A stretch of DNA of 13,003 nucleotides from an uncultured Oscillospiraceae bacterium (GCA_910578735.1 CAJTSQ010000054.1:1-13003); one strand, 5' to 3'. Counted from the stretch's first letter, positions 6,626 through 12,669 are shown. Numbers and translations are program-made. The notes: a model not told the origin generated them from the letters alone.

Positions 6626-7480
6626 TTATGTGCATTCAAGTCCCAGCAGCTTTTGGGCGTATCCGCCTAAGATACCGTCCTTCTCCTCCCGGGTGAGGGG
6701 CAGGGTCTCGATGAGTTCGACCCCCTCCTTCTGGTCCCGCCAGGGGGTGTCGGTGCCGAAGAGGACCCGGCCGGGGAACTTGCGTACCATGCGGACAAAT
6801 TGCTCGGTATCCATCAGGGGAAGGTCAGAGGGGCCGTAGTAGCCGTCTCCCAGGGGGGCGATGCGGCCCAGGGCAAAGGCGGTGTCCAGATAGACTCCGG
6901 TCTCGGGCAGCAGGGTCTCCACCCGGTCCCACTCCCGCCAGCCCCCCATGTGGGCCAGAATCAGGGTAATTGGCCCCACCTGCTTCAGGGCGTTGAGGGT
7001 CATTTCCGGGGTGCAGTGGTCCCGGAGGGGGAAGCCGATGTCCCGGCCGGCATGGGTGAGGACGATCAGCCCCAGCTCGCCGCAGCGGTCCAGGATGCGC
7101 AGGTAGCGCAGATCGTCGAAGTTGACGCCCTGGTAGATGGGGTGGAGCTTGACCCCCTTCATCCCCAGCTCCGCGATACGGGCCAGCTCAGACTTCCAGT
7201 CAGGGAAGTCTGGGTGCATACAGCCAAAGGACCACAGGCCGGTCTCAGGGGCTTTTTCGTTCAGACCGGCGGACGCGTCGTTGACGTGGACCACCTGCCG
7301 GGCGCTGGTGGCCACCGGGAGGACCAGACAGCCGCCGACGCCCGCTTTTGCCATCGAGGAGCGCAGTCCCGCCTCGGTGCCGTCGGAGAAGGCCACGGTG
7401 TGGCACATGGACTGGAGCTTTTCAATGGTGGGGGCGGCAATTTTGTCGGGGAAGGTGTGGGTGTGGATGTCGAAGATCAT
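6626..7480 (-). CDS. amidohydrolase (Amidohydro_2, ACMSD-like metal-dependent hydrolase)
   Basis: This 284-residue TIM-barrel hydrolase of the amidohydrolase_2 family starts MIFDIHTHTFPD. The metal ligands expected of the family are present: H6 and H8 (HxH), K111 (KGVKLHP), H143 (VLTHAGRD), H177 (ILAHMGG) and D244 (LFGTDTPW). The substrate is not predictable; relatives include decarboxylases, lactonases and amidases. The frame is open further upstream, but that extension runs through the palindromic repeat at 7519-7651 and includes no homologous sequence. The ATG at 7480 has an AAAGGA 11 bases ahead. It is the first gene of the operon with the tRNA deacylase and SUKH protein; no clear sigma-A promoter was found between it and the repeat. 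Confidence 0.88.
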   Translation of the reverse strand: MIFDIHTHTFPDKIAAPTIEKLQSMCHTVAFSDGTEAGLRSSMAKAGVGGCLVLPVATSARQVVHVNDASAGLNEKAPETGLWSFGCMHPDFPDWKSELARIAELGMKGVKLHPIYQGVNFDDLRYLRILDRCGELGLIVLTHAGRDIGFPLRDHCTPEMTLNALKQVGPITLILAHMGGWREWDRVETLLPETGVYLDTAFALGRIAPLGDGYYGPSDLPLMDTEQFVRMVRKFPGRVLFGTDTPWRDQKEGVELIETLPLTREEKDGILGGYAQKLLGLECT

Positions 7481-7518
7481 GGGTACAGGATTCCTTTCTG
7501 GAGAGATGTAGGGGCAAA

Positions 7519-7651
7519 GAATCCCCCCGCCACTTCGTGGCCCTCCCCCCTTTGGCAAGGGGGGCTTTCGGTGCGGTATGGTTTGTTTCCGCTCCCAAGG
7601 CCCCCTTGCTAAAGGGGGCTGGCGCCGCCGAAGGCGGTGACTGGGGGATTC
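7519..7651. repeat. MITE-like GC-rich inverted repeat with internal hairpins
   Basis: The outer arms GAATCCCCC (7519-7527) and GGGGGATTC (7643-7651) are inverted copies. Inside them lie GCCAC/GTGGC (about 7529-7541), a CCCCCC...GGGGGG hairpin (7545-7564), a GCCCCC...GGGGGC hairpin (7600-7618) and CCGCC/GGCGG (about 7625-7637). The left half (7519-7571) and the right half (7595-7651) are imperfect inverted copies, with a 20-odd-base centre (about 7572-7594). There is no coding capacity. Repeats with this look (AATCCCCC...CCCCTTT.GCAAGGGG) are scattered through gut Clostridia genomes as far as I recall. It lies between the symporter gene and the promoterless-looking start of the amidohydrolase operon, so it could carry regulatory signals. 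Confidence 0.75.
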
Positions 7652-7681
7652 CAAATTGAGCACCTTGGCAAATATGGACGA

Positions 7682-7713
7682 AGCCTGCGGTACACATAAG
7701 CATACCACAGGCT
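7682..7713 (-). terminator. hairpin after the symporter gene, probable weak terminator
   Basis: AGCCTGCGGTA (7682-7692) pairs with TACCACAGGCT (7703-7713) with a single G-U pair across a 10-base loop, starting 31 bases after the symporter stop codon. On the minus strand the following bases are only moderately T-rich, so it may be a weak terminator or an mRNA 3'-end protecting hairpin. Confidence 0.5.
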
Positions 7714-7744
7714 CCGCCGATTGAAAAGAGGAAGAGGGGATTTT

Positions 7745-9319
7745 TTACTGAGGGTCGCCCAGGGCCTGGCTCTTGCGGACGGTGACCTTCTCCTCGTAGC
7801 AGGAGAAGGCGTCGTCCACCAGCGCCTTTTTGGGCTTGGCGGTGAAGAGGGACACCACCGGCACGATGACCAGCCCAGCCACCATACAGAAAGCGCCGCA
7901 GTTGATGGGGGAGACCAACAGGGCGGGGAAGTGGGCCTTCAGAGGGGAGATGTCGGCCAGCATGACCACCGTGGAGAACACGAAGCTGGCCCAGCAGGCG
8001 ATTTTGGTGGTCCCTTTCCAGTACAGGCCGTAGAGGAAGGGGGCCAGGAAGGCTCCGGCCAGCGCCCCCCAGGACACGCCCATAAGCTGGGCGATGAAGG
8101 TGACGCTGGAGCGGTACTGGATGATAGCCAGCACCGCGGAGATGGCGATAAACACCGCGATGAGACAGCGCATGGTGAAGACCTGTTTTTTTTCGTCCAT
8201 CTCCTTGATGACATATCCCTTGAGCAGGTCCAGCGTCATGGTGGAGCTGGAGGTGAGCACCAGGGAGCTGAGGGTGGACATGGAGGCGGACAGCACCAGA
8301 ATCACCACCACGGCAATGAGCAGGTCGGGCAGGCCGGAGAGCATGGTGGGGATGATGGAGTCGAAGCCCCCCACGATGCTGCCGTCGGGGTTGTACTGCA
8401 TCTCACCGGCAAACAGCCGGCCGAAGCCCCCCAGGAAGTAGCAGCCCCCGGACACCACCATGGCAAAGAGGGTGGAAATCACCGTGCCGGTGTTGATGGA
8501 CTTCTCGCTTTTGATGGCGTAGAACTTCTGCACCATCTGGGGCAGGCCCCAGGTGCCCAGAGAGGTGAGAATCACCACGCCAAGGAGGTTCACCGGGTCG
8601 GGACCGAAGAAGGAGGCGAACACGCCGGGGGCCCCGGCCACCGGGCCGGAGGCCGTCTCGCCGGACACCTGGGCCAGCTTGGTGAGGGCCGCCATAAAGC
8701 CGCCCTGACTGTTCAGCACCGCTAAAATCACCGCGCTGATGCCAAAGAGCATGATGATGCCCTGGATAAAGTCGTTGATCGCGGTGGCCATATAGCCCCC
8801 GGCAATCACATAGACCCCGGTGAGGATGGCCATGACGATGACACACACCGCGTAGTCGATGTCGAAGGCCATGCCGAACAGGCGGCTGAGGCCGTTGTAC
8901 AGGCTGGCGGTGTAGGGGATGAGGAAGATGAAGATAATCACCGAGGCGGCGATTTTCAGCGACTGGGAGCCGAACCGCTTGCCGAAGAACTCGGGCATGG
9001 TGGCGGAGTCCAGGTGCTGGGTCATGATGCGGGTGCGGCGGCCCAGCACCACCCAGGCCAGCAGGGAGCCCAGCACGGCGTTGCCGATGCCCGCCCAGGT
9101 GGCGGCGATGCCGTACTTCCAGCCGAACTGTCCGGCGTAGCCCACAAAGACCACGGCGGAGAAGTAGGAGGTGCCATAGGCGAAGGCGGTGAGCCAGGGG
9201 CCCACCGACCGGCCGCCCAGCACGAAGCCGTTGACGTCGGTGGCGTTCTTGCGGCAGTACAGGCCGATGCCCACCATAACCCCGAAGAATACCAGCAGCA
9301 TGATTATTTTAATTGCCAT
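7745..9319 (-). CDS. sodium:solute symporter (SSS family, PutP-like)
   Basis: This 524-residue integral membrane protein of the SSS family imports a solute with Na+. The hydropathy suggests about 13 membrane helices, beginning with IIMLLVFFGVMVGIGLY near residue 5. Family signatures include GGRSVGPWLTAFAYGTSYFSAVVFVG (residues 35-60, helix 1 with Na2-site backbone positions), the PEFFGKRFGS loop (109-118) and SASMSTLSSLVLTSSS (344-359), where A345, S348 and T349 correspond to the Na2-site residues of E. coli PutP. The substrate could be proline, another amino acid, pantothenate or a sugar acid. The start ATG follows AAAGGAGAGG by about 10 bases. It is monocistronic, with its own sigma-A-type promoter. 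Confidence 0.92.
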   Translation of the reverse strand: MAIKIIMLLVFFGVMVGIGLYCRKNATDVNGFVLGGRSVGPWLTAFAYGTSYFSAVVFVGYAGQFGWKYGIAATWAGIGNAVLGSLLAWVVLGRRTRIMTQHLDSATMPEFFGKRFGSQSLKIAASVIIFIFLIPYTASLYNGLSRLFGMAFDIDYAVCVIVMAILTGVYVIAGGYMATAINDFIQGIIMLFGISAVILAVLNSQGGFMAALTKLAQVSGETASGPVAGAPGVFASFFGPDPVNLLGVVILTSLGTWGLPQMVQKFYAIKSEKSINTGTVISTLFAMVVSGGCYFLGGFGRLFAGEMQYNPDGSIVGGFDSIIPTMLSGLPDLLIAVVVILVLSASMSTLSSLVLTSSSTMTLDLLKGYVIKEMDEKKQVFTMRCLIAVFIAISAVLAIIQYRSSVTFIAQLMGVSWGALAGAFLAPFLYGLYWKGTTKIACWASFVFSTVVMLADISPLKAHFPALLVSPINCGAFCMVAGLVIVPVVSLFTAKPKKALVDDAFSCYEEKVTVRKSQALGDPQ

Positions 9320-9368
9320 ATGAAACAGTCCTCTCCTTTATAACTGCTTTGACACTTTGTACCGTTGA

Positions 9369-9397
9369 AGTGTAACGCAAAGAAGCGATAAAGTCAA
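9369..9397 (-). promoter_or_regulatory. sigma-A-type promoter of the symporter gene
   Basis: On the minus strand, TTGACT (9392-9397) and TACACT (9369-9374) are separated by 17 bases and lie 50 bases before the symporter ATG. The -35 matches 5 of 6 and the -10 matches 4 of 6 consensus positions. An A/T-rich tract lies upstream (about 9402-9420), possibly an UP element. Confidence 0.6.
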
Positions 9398-9426
9398 TAG
9401 GGAATTTTATTTTTTTGGAAATAAGG

Positions 9427-9450
9427 AAGGCGCGCCAGCCGGCGCGCCTT
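9427..9450 (-). terminator. hairpin after the 49-residue gene, probable terminator
   Basis: A perfect 10-bp palindrome, AAGGCGCGCC (9427-9436) with GGCGCGCCTT (9441-9450) and loop AGCC, begins 3 bases after the TAA of the minus-strand small gene. The minus-strand tail reads TTCCTTATTTCC, T-rich but not a clean run. It separates that gene from the symporter promoter. Confidence 0.7.
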
Positions 9451-9453
9451 GTG

Positions 9454-9603
9454 TTACACTTCCTCCAGAACAATCTCTTCCGCCTTGATATGGGCGTCTT
9501 CCAGCAACTGGGTGGCTGCCGGCACATCCAGACGCCCCAGAGCCTCCAGCGCGTCTGTGACGGCGTTGAAAAGCAGGTGGTACAGTTCTTTGTAGTCAGT
9601 CAT
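9454..9603 (-). CDS. 49-residue small acidic helical protein, divergent partner of an Xre regulator
   Basis: The small gene encodes 49 residues, MTDYKELYHLLFNAVTDALE... to ...AEEIVLEEV. The start ATG at 9603 has a strong AGAGGAGA 6-7 bases upstream, and a consensus promoter precedes it. The stop is TAA at 9454, followed at once by a hairpin terminator. The sequence is acidic and almost wholly helical (two amphipathic helices, about 3-22 and 28-46, joined at GRLDVPAA), suggesting a small dimeric or protein-binding factor. Similar YKELY-LF-A-TDALE-type short proteins are common near phage and mobile-element regulators in gut Clostridia, as far as I recall. The function is unknown. A complete promoter, ribosome site, frame and terminator make it very likely a real gene. 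Confidence 0.8.
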   Translation of the reverse strand: MTDYKELYHLLFNAVTDALEALGRLDVPAATQLLEDAHIKAEEIVLEEV

Positions 9604-9646
9604 AAGTAATCTCCTCTTAGTATATTTACATTACTATATATTGATA

Positions 9647-9675
9647 ATAATACAATATGAAAGACGTATTGTCAA
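9647..9675 (-). promoter_or_regulatory. consensus sigma-A promoter of the 49-residue gene
   Basis: On the minus strand, a perfect TTGACA (9670-9675) is followed after 17 bases by TATTAT (9647-9652). The hexamers match 6/6 and 5/6 of consensus, making this the strongest promoter in the window. Its -35 overlaps that of the plus-strand xre promoter. Confidence 0.8.
9652..9672. promoter_or_regulatory. candidate Xre operator
   Basis: The inverted repeat ACAATA (9652-9657), 9 bases, TATTGT (9667-9672) spans the spacer of the small-gene promoter and the edge of both -35 boxes. A repressor bound here would block both promoters. Two direct copies of ATATTGAT (9638-9645 and 9682-9689) flank it and could be additional half-sites. 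The assignment to the adjacent Xre protein is inferred from position. Confidence 0.45.
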
Positions 9676-9697
9676 CTGTTAATATTGATTTTATTAT
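9669..9697 (+). promoter_or_regulatory. sigma-A promoter of the xre gene
   Basis: TTGTCA (9669-9674), 17 bases, TATTAT (9692-9697) lies 21 bases before the GTG start, with the ribosome site AAAGGGGGG between. It is back to back with the minus-strand promoter and shares five bases of the -35 region with it. Confidence 0.72.
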
Positions 9698-9718
9698 ATA
9701 ATTAAAGGGGGGTATCCT

Positions 9719-9928
9719 GTGAAAGTTGTGCGTTTCTGCCTGAAGGAATATCTGGACAGCCATAATATCAGCCGCTATGAGTTATCGAAACAGGCTGGTA
9801 TTGGATACCCCATTATCGATGGCTATTACAAAAACAAGGTCTACCGCTTGGACGGCTACAACCTGGGCCGTATTATTGAGGCGCTGGGCTGTCAGCTGAC
9901 AGATATTCTCACCGTTGTGGAGGAATAA
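9719..9928 (+). CDS. small Xre/Cro-type helix-turn-helix regulator
   Basis: This 69-residue protein is essentially one Cro/C1-type HTH domain: helix 1 KEYLDSHN, helix 2 SRYELSKQAG, recognition helix IGYPIIDGYYKNK and helix 4 DGYNLGRIIEALG, ending in LTDILTVVEE as many short HTH_26-type proteins do. It probably binds DNA as a dimer and likely controls its own gene and the divergent 49-residue gene. The start is GTG at 9719 with AAAGGGGGG about 7 bases upstream. The transcript ends at the strong terminator at 9959-10000. Codons are more mixed and the upstream region is much more AT-rich than the neighbouring housekeeping genes, consistent with acquired DNA. Confidence 0.88.
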   Translation: MKVVRFCLKEYLDSHNISRYELSKQAGIGYPIIDGYYKNKVYRLDGYNLGRIIEALGCQLTDILTVVEE

Positions 9929-9958
9929 AACGGCCTTGTCCCACAAAACGAGGAACAG

Positions 9959-10002
9959 GCCAGCAGAGGCCGCCCAGGGGGGCGGTCTCTGCTGGCTTTT
10001 AT
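9959..10002 (+). terminator. rho-independent terminator of the xre gene
   Basis: A 17-bp stem (9959-9975 with 9980-9996) has one G-U pair and a 4-base AGGG loop, followed by TTTTAT. It is a strong terminator 30 bases after the xre stop. Confidence 0.92.
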
Positions 10003-10015
10003 CAGAAAATGTGGA

Positions 10016-10044
10016 TTGCATATTTTAGGATTTCATGCTATCGT
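10016..10044 (+). promoter_or_regulatory. possible promoter of the chemoreceptor remnant
   Basis: TTGCAT (10016-10021), 17 bases, TATCGT (10039-10044) is a mediocre sigma-A match, 95 bases before the ATG. The -10 lies in a small hairpin, ATGCTA TCG TAGCAT (10035-10049). With a broken gene downstream, activity cannot be assumed. Confidence 0.3.
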
Positions 10045-10054
10045 AGCATAGGTC

Positions 10055-10083
10055 AAAAACATGTTCAAAGGCGTACATGTTTT
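10055..10083. repeat. 9-bp perfect inverted repeat upstream of the chemoreceptor remnant
   Basis: AAAACATGT (10056-10064) and ACATGTTTT (10075-10083) are perfect inverted copies separated by 10 bases. This is a shape expected of a dimeric regulator's operator or of a leader hairpin ending in TTTT. It lies between the possible promoter and the start codon of the remnant. Confidence 0.5.
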
Positions 10084-10138
10084 AAAGAGACATATGTTAT
10101 CCTGCCTCAAATAAAATCAGAAGAGAGGAAGATATTGT

Positions 10139-10647
10139 ATGAAGTCGATCAAATCAAAAATTCAAATCAGTATGTTGTCAGTGGTGCTGATTAGTGCGGT
10201 GTTGATCGGTGTGATTACAGCCCTATTGAACGCCAGCGGAATTGATGATGTTATGACAAAGACCCTGGGACCCGCTACTCAGATGGCCGCGGACGCCGTG
10301 GAGTGGAAAATGGGGAACTACTGGACGGCGCTTCAAGAGGCCGCCGCCTCTGATATATTCAAGGAATCTGATCCTACCGCCCCGGAACTGATTCCGATTC
10401 GAGAAGAAATCGCCCAGCGCAATGGCTTTCTTTACACCGGAAAATGTAACGATTAAAGTGGACGCAGTGGTCAGAGCGGTAGAGAGCCAGACCACCGCCA
10501 TCGCGCAAGTCACCGAGGGGATCGACCAAATATCTTCCGTGATCCAAAGCACTTCCGCTACTTCGGAGCAGAGCGCCGCTACTGCGCAGGAGCTGTCGGC
10601 AGTCTCTGCTGATGAATAACCTGGTGAGCACGTTCCGGCTGAGTTGA
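10139..10647 (+). pseudogene. methyl-accepting chemotaxis protein, internally deleted and frameshifted
   Basis: The 5' part (10139-10456) has a good ribosome site (AGAGAGG) and encodes about 105 residues: a basic start MKSIKSKIQ, one membrane helix (SMLSVVLISAVLIGVITALL) and the beginning of a periplasmic sensor domain ending REEIAQRNGFLYTGK. It then hits a stop. The 3' part, in another frame (about 10455-10618), encodes VDAVVRAVESQTTAIAQV, then TEGIDQISSVIQSTSATSEQ and SAATAQELS, the extreme C-terminal region of an MCP signalling domain. The true tail NLVSTFRLS and its TGA (10645-10647) are in a third frame. Most of the sensor domain, the second membrane helix, HAMP and nearly all of the signalling coiled coil are missing, since intact members are typically 500-700 residues. 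It cannot signal as a receptor. Confidence 0.88.
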
Positions 10648-10709
10648 GGTGAGCCGGACACTATCTCCATTGAAGCAAGTGCGGCGGTAAAAGATTTTAT
10701 AGCGACAGC

Positions 10710-10746
10710 GCAAGTCATCTGTCACACAGGTGGCTTGCTTATATGT
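10710..10746 (+). terminator. terminator of the former chemoreceptor gene
   Basis: GCAAGTCATCTG (10710-10721) pairs with CAGGTGGCTTGC (10727-10738) through a 12-bp stem with two G-U pairs and a TCACA loop, followed by TTATATGTT. It lies 63 bases after the original stop of the chemoreceptor remnant. Confidence 0.6.
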
Positions 10747-11304
10747 TCATATCGTTGACCGAGGCTCTTTTTTGCGCTGTGGAGCTATGTTTGCGCTGTG
10801 AAACTATAGGATTTCGGTCTTTCACACTTCAATATTACAGCAGCATAAAAAAGGCTTTTTTTAACTGAGATGTATTGTGTAAAGGGTGGTTTCACCACCC
10901 AAATACACATTGGCTGACGGTTTATTTGTGGCAAAATGACACAGGCCGGAAAGGCGGTGATCGACTAGCAGGGGGGAACCGAAGGGGGAGCGTCCGGGGA
11001 TGACCAGGGTGTCCTGCCCTGCCGGTATATACCAGCAGACGCCAACGGCGGCTTGTGCATCGGACGCAGCCGCGCCGATCACCGGGGGCTTGGAGGCCAT
11101 TGGCCACCAACAAGCTGCGCCGGGTATATACCGGGGCATTGCTTGCCACTACTACCAGCGCCTATAAATGAGGGTTGAATGTCATTCCCACTGATGGTAT
11201 ACTTGGCTCGTGACAAATCGATAAATCGGGATTTATTGTTCTTCCCCTTAAAAAACCTTGTAATATCAGGCGTTTCCGCTTGCTAAATCCTCAAACTGTA
11301 TGTA
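10744..11304. other. gene-poor stretch with repeats, probably containing the mobile-element end
   Basis: No gene can be supported in these 560 bases. They hold a tandem repeat (10771-10808); an AAAAAAGGCTTTTTTT block (10847-10862); a hairpin GGGTGGT TTC ACCACCC (10884-10900 region) nested in TGTGTA/TACACA; two GGTATATACC palindromes (11024-11033 and 11123-11132); and a small ATAAAT/ATTTAT hairpin (11221-11236). A 92-codon minus-strand frame (10861-11139) has no ribosome site and no recognisable family. Composition shifts from AT-rich (10740-10930) to GC-rich (10940-11140) and back, suggesting stitched-together segments. Confidence 0.6.
10771..10808. repeat. tandem 19-base direct repeat
   Basis: Two adjacent 19-base units, 10771-10789 and 10790-10808, match at 16 of 19 positions and share TTTGCGCTGTG exactly. 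Paired short direct repeats near element ends can be integrase arm-binding sites, but these could equally be regulator half-sites or a simple duplication. Confidence 0.65.
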
Positions 11305-11352
11305 CTTTCCCTTGTTTTTTCCCTTACGGGCTGAAACAAGGGAAAGTTTTTT
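11305..11352 (+). terminator. long stem-loop with T-run at the 3' side of the integrase gene
   Basis: CTTTCCCTTGTTT (11305-11317) and AAACAAGGGAAAG (11334-11346) form a perfect 13-bp stem with a 16-base loop, followed on the plus strand by six T (11347-11352), right at the integrase stop codon. By orientation it stops transcription entering the element from the chromosome side toward the integrase; for the integrase mRNA it would be only a 3'-end hairpin. It could also have a role at the recombining end of the element. Confidence 0.75.
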
Positions 11353-12649
11353 ACTCCCCGTTGACCACCTTATCCAGCAGTCGGGCGGAGTTGCGTTTCG
11401 CTTCCCTCGTAGAGTGGGCGTAGATGTTCATTGTGGTACTGACATCCGAGTGTCCCAGCAGTTCCTGCACGTCCTTCGGAGCGGCCCCATTGGACAGGAG
11501 GTTGCTCGTGAAGGTGTGACGGAGCATATGGAAATGGAAGTCCGCCAAGCCCTCTACCTTCTCCTTTGCCTTGCGGCACATGATGCTTACCGTACTCGGT
11601 GTCTCAATGGCCCCGTCAGGCCGGAGGCAGACAAAAGCAATCTCCTTGTACCCCTCCGGTGCTTCCTCCGTCCTCGGCAGGGTGTAGACCTCGTAATAGG
11701 TACGGTCTTTCTCCCTAACCTCGGCGTAGTAGTTGAGGCGGTGGAACTCACCATAGCGCAGGCGGCTCTTGCTCTGTTCCCTCCTGGCCGTTTTGAGAAT
11801 TACCGCCAGCGTATCGCAGAAGTCCACAGTACGGACTTTCTTCCGCTTGGTGGCCCCGACCTCCGTCTTGTGTCTCGCCCCATTGTAGCGGATGCTCCGC
11901 CGAACCGTCAGATACTGCTCGTCCAGGTTAATGTCCTTCCAGGTGAGGGCGCAGACCTCGCCAATCCGAAGCCCGGTGTAATAGGCAATCTGGATGGGCA
12001 GCAGGGCCGGGTTGTCCTTCTCTTTCAGAAAGTCCTCCAACGCCCGGAACTGCTCGTAGCTGATGGTGGGCACCGTAACAGCGTCCTCCATGTCCTCGGA
12101 GAAAATGTCCGCCTCCTGTTTCCGTCCCCGCAGCTTCACATACTGCATCGGGTTGAACGTGATAAGCCGTTTGGGGAATACGGCAAAGCGGAACGAGTTT
12201 TGCAGTACCGCCGAGAATTGGAGCATATAGCCCCGGCTCATGGGAGGGGAAGTCGTGCCATCGGGATTGGTGCCGCCGTAGCTCATAAAGTCAATGAAGG
12301 CTTGCAGATGGTCGGCGGTGACGGTTTTCAGCTTCCGCTTGCCCAAGGGGTGCCGCTTGATACGGTTTACTGTCCCCTGGTAGGCCATCACTGTACCGTT
12401 GCTCAATGTACCGGGCTTCAATTCTTCCTCCACCCACATATCCAGCATATCGCCCACGGTGATGTTTTCCGCTTTCGCCACGAACCGCTTTTCCTCATAG
12501 TCCTCCATCGCCCTACGGAGCAGGGCCTCCGTTTCGGACTTGCTCTCGGTGCCGGGGTACTCTTTCTGCACCCGGTTCCCGCTCTCGTCCTCAATATAGA
12601 AGCGATAGTACCACTTTTTGCCCTTTTTGCGTACAGAACCTTTTGCCAT
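11351..12649 (-). CDS. tyrosine recombinase/integrase (Tn916/Tn1549 type)
   Basis: This 432-residue site-specific recombinase would insert and excise an integrative element. The N-terminal arm-DNA-binding domain is MAKGSVRKKGKKWYYRFYIE..., followed by a SAM-like core-binding domain (about 62-175). The catalytic domain holds R228 (TGLRIGEV), a candidate beta-hairpin lysine in KTEVGATKRKK (261-271), H374 and R377 (HMLRHTF), H400 (LLGHSDVSTTMN) and the nucleophile Y410 (NIYAHS), so the active site is complete. A 70-residue insertion between the hairpin and the HxxR box (about 285-355) is as found in Clostridia element integrases. The start ATG at 12649 has AAAGGAG 10 bases upstream; an in-frame ATG 10 codons earlier lacks a ribosome site. 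The gene points outward, toward the presumed element end. Confidence 0.95.
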   Translation of the reverse strand: MAKGSVRKKGKKWYYRFYIEDESGNRVQKEYPGTESKSETEALLRRAMEDYEEKRFVAKAENITVGDMLDMWVEEELKPGTLSNGTVMAYQGTVNRIKRHPLGKRKLKTVTADHLQAFIDFMSYGGTNPDGTTSPPMSRGYMLQFSAVLQNSFRFAVFPKRLITFNPMQYVKLRGRKQEADIFSEDMEDAVTVPTISYEQFRALEDFLKEKDNPALLPIQIAYYTGLRIGEVCALTWKDINLDEQYLTVRRSIRYNGARHKTEVGATKRKKVRTVDFCDTLAVILKTARREQSKSRLRYGEFHRLNYYAEVREKDRTYYEVYTLPRTEEAPEGYKEIAFVCLRPDGAIETPSTVSIMCRKAKEKVEGLADFHFHMLRHTFTSNLLSNGAAPKDVQELLGHSDVSTTMNIYAHSTREAKRNSARLLDKVVNGE

Positions 12650-12669
12650 AGATGAAATGCTCCTTTCTA

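Noticed and set aside
7481..7708. Longer amidohydrolase starting upstream
   Set aside because: The extra 76 codons run through the palindromic repeat, and the protein before MIFDIHTH is low in complexity and unlike the family.
7721..8725. 334-codon open frame opposite the symporter
   Set aside because: It is rich in His/Gly/Gln, as expected for the antisense of a GC-rich membrane protein gene; no start signal and no domain.
9309..9527. 72-codon minus-strand frame before the symporter
   Set aside because: Runs through the symporter promoter and the terminator hairpin; the real gene here is the 49-residue frame at 9454-9603.
10083..10116. Flagellar sigma factor (SigD) promoter for the chemoreceptor remnant
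   Set aside because: A TAAA and a GCC-containing stretch exist, but spacing is 17 rather than about 15 and the -10 match is poor.
10009..10194. 61-codon frame before the chemoreceptor remnant
   Set aside because: Overlaps the remnant's start in another frame, has no ribosome site and covers regulatory sequence.
10771..10808. CRISPR-like array
   Set aside because: Only two adjacent copies without spacers, and no Cas genes in the window.
11300..12655. 451-codon open frame on the plus strand opposite the integrase
   Set aside because: It is a shadow of the GC-rich integrase gene, with no ribosome site and no recognisable motifs, while the minus strand has a complete recombinase active site.
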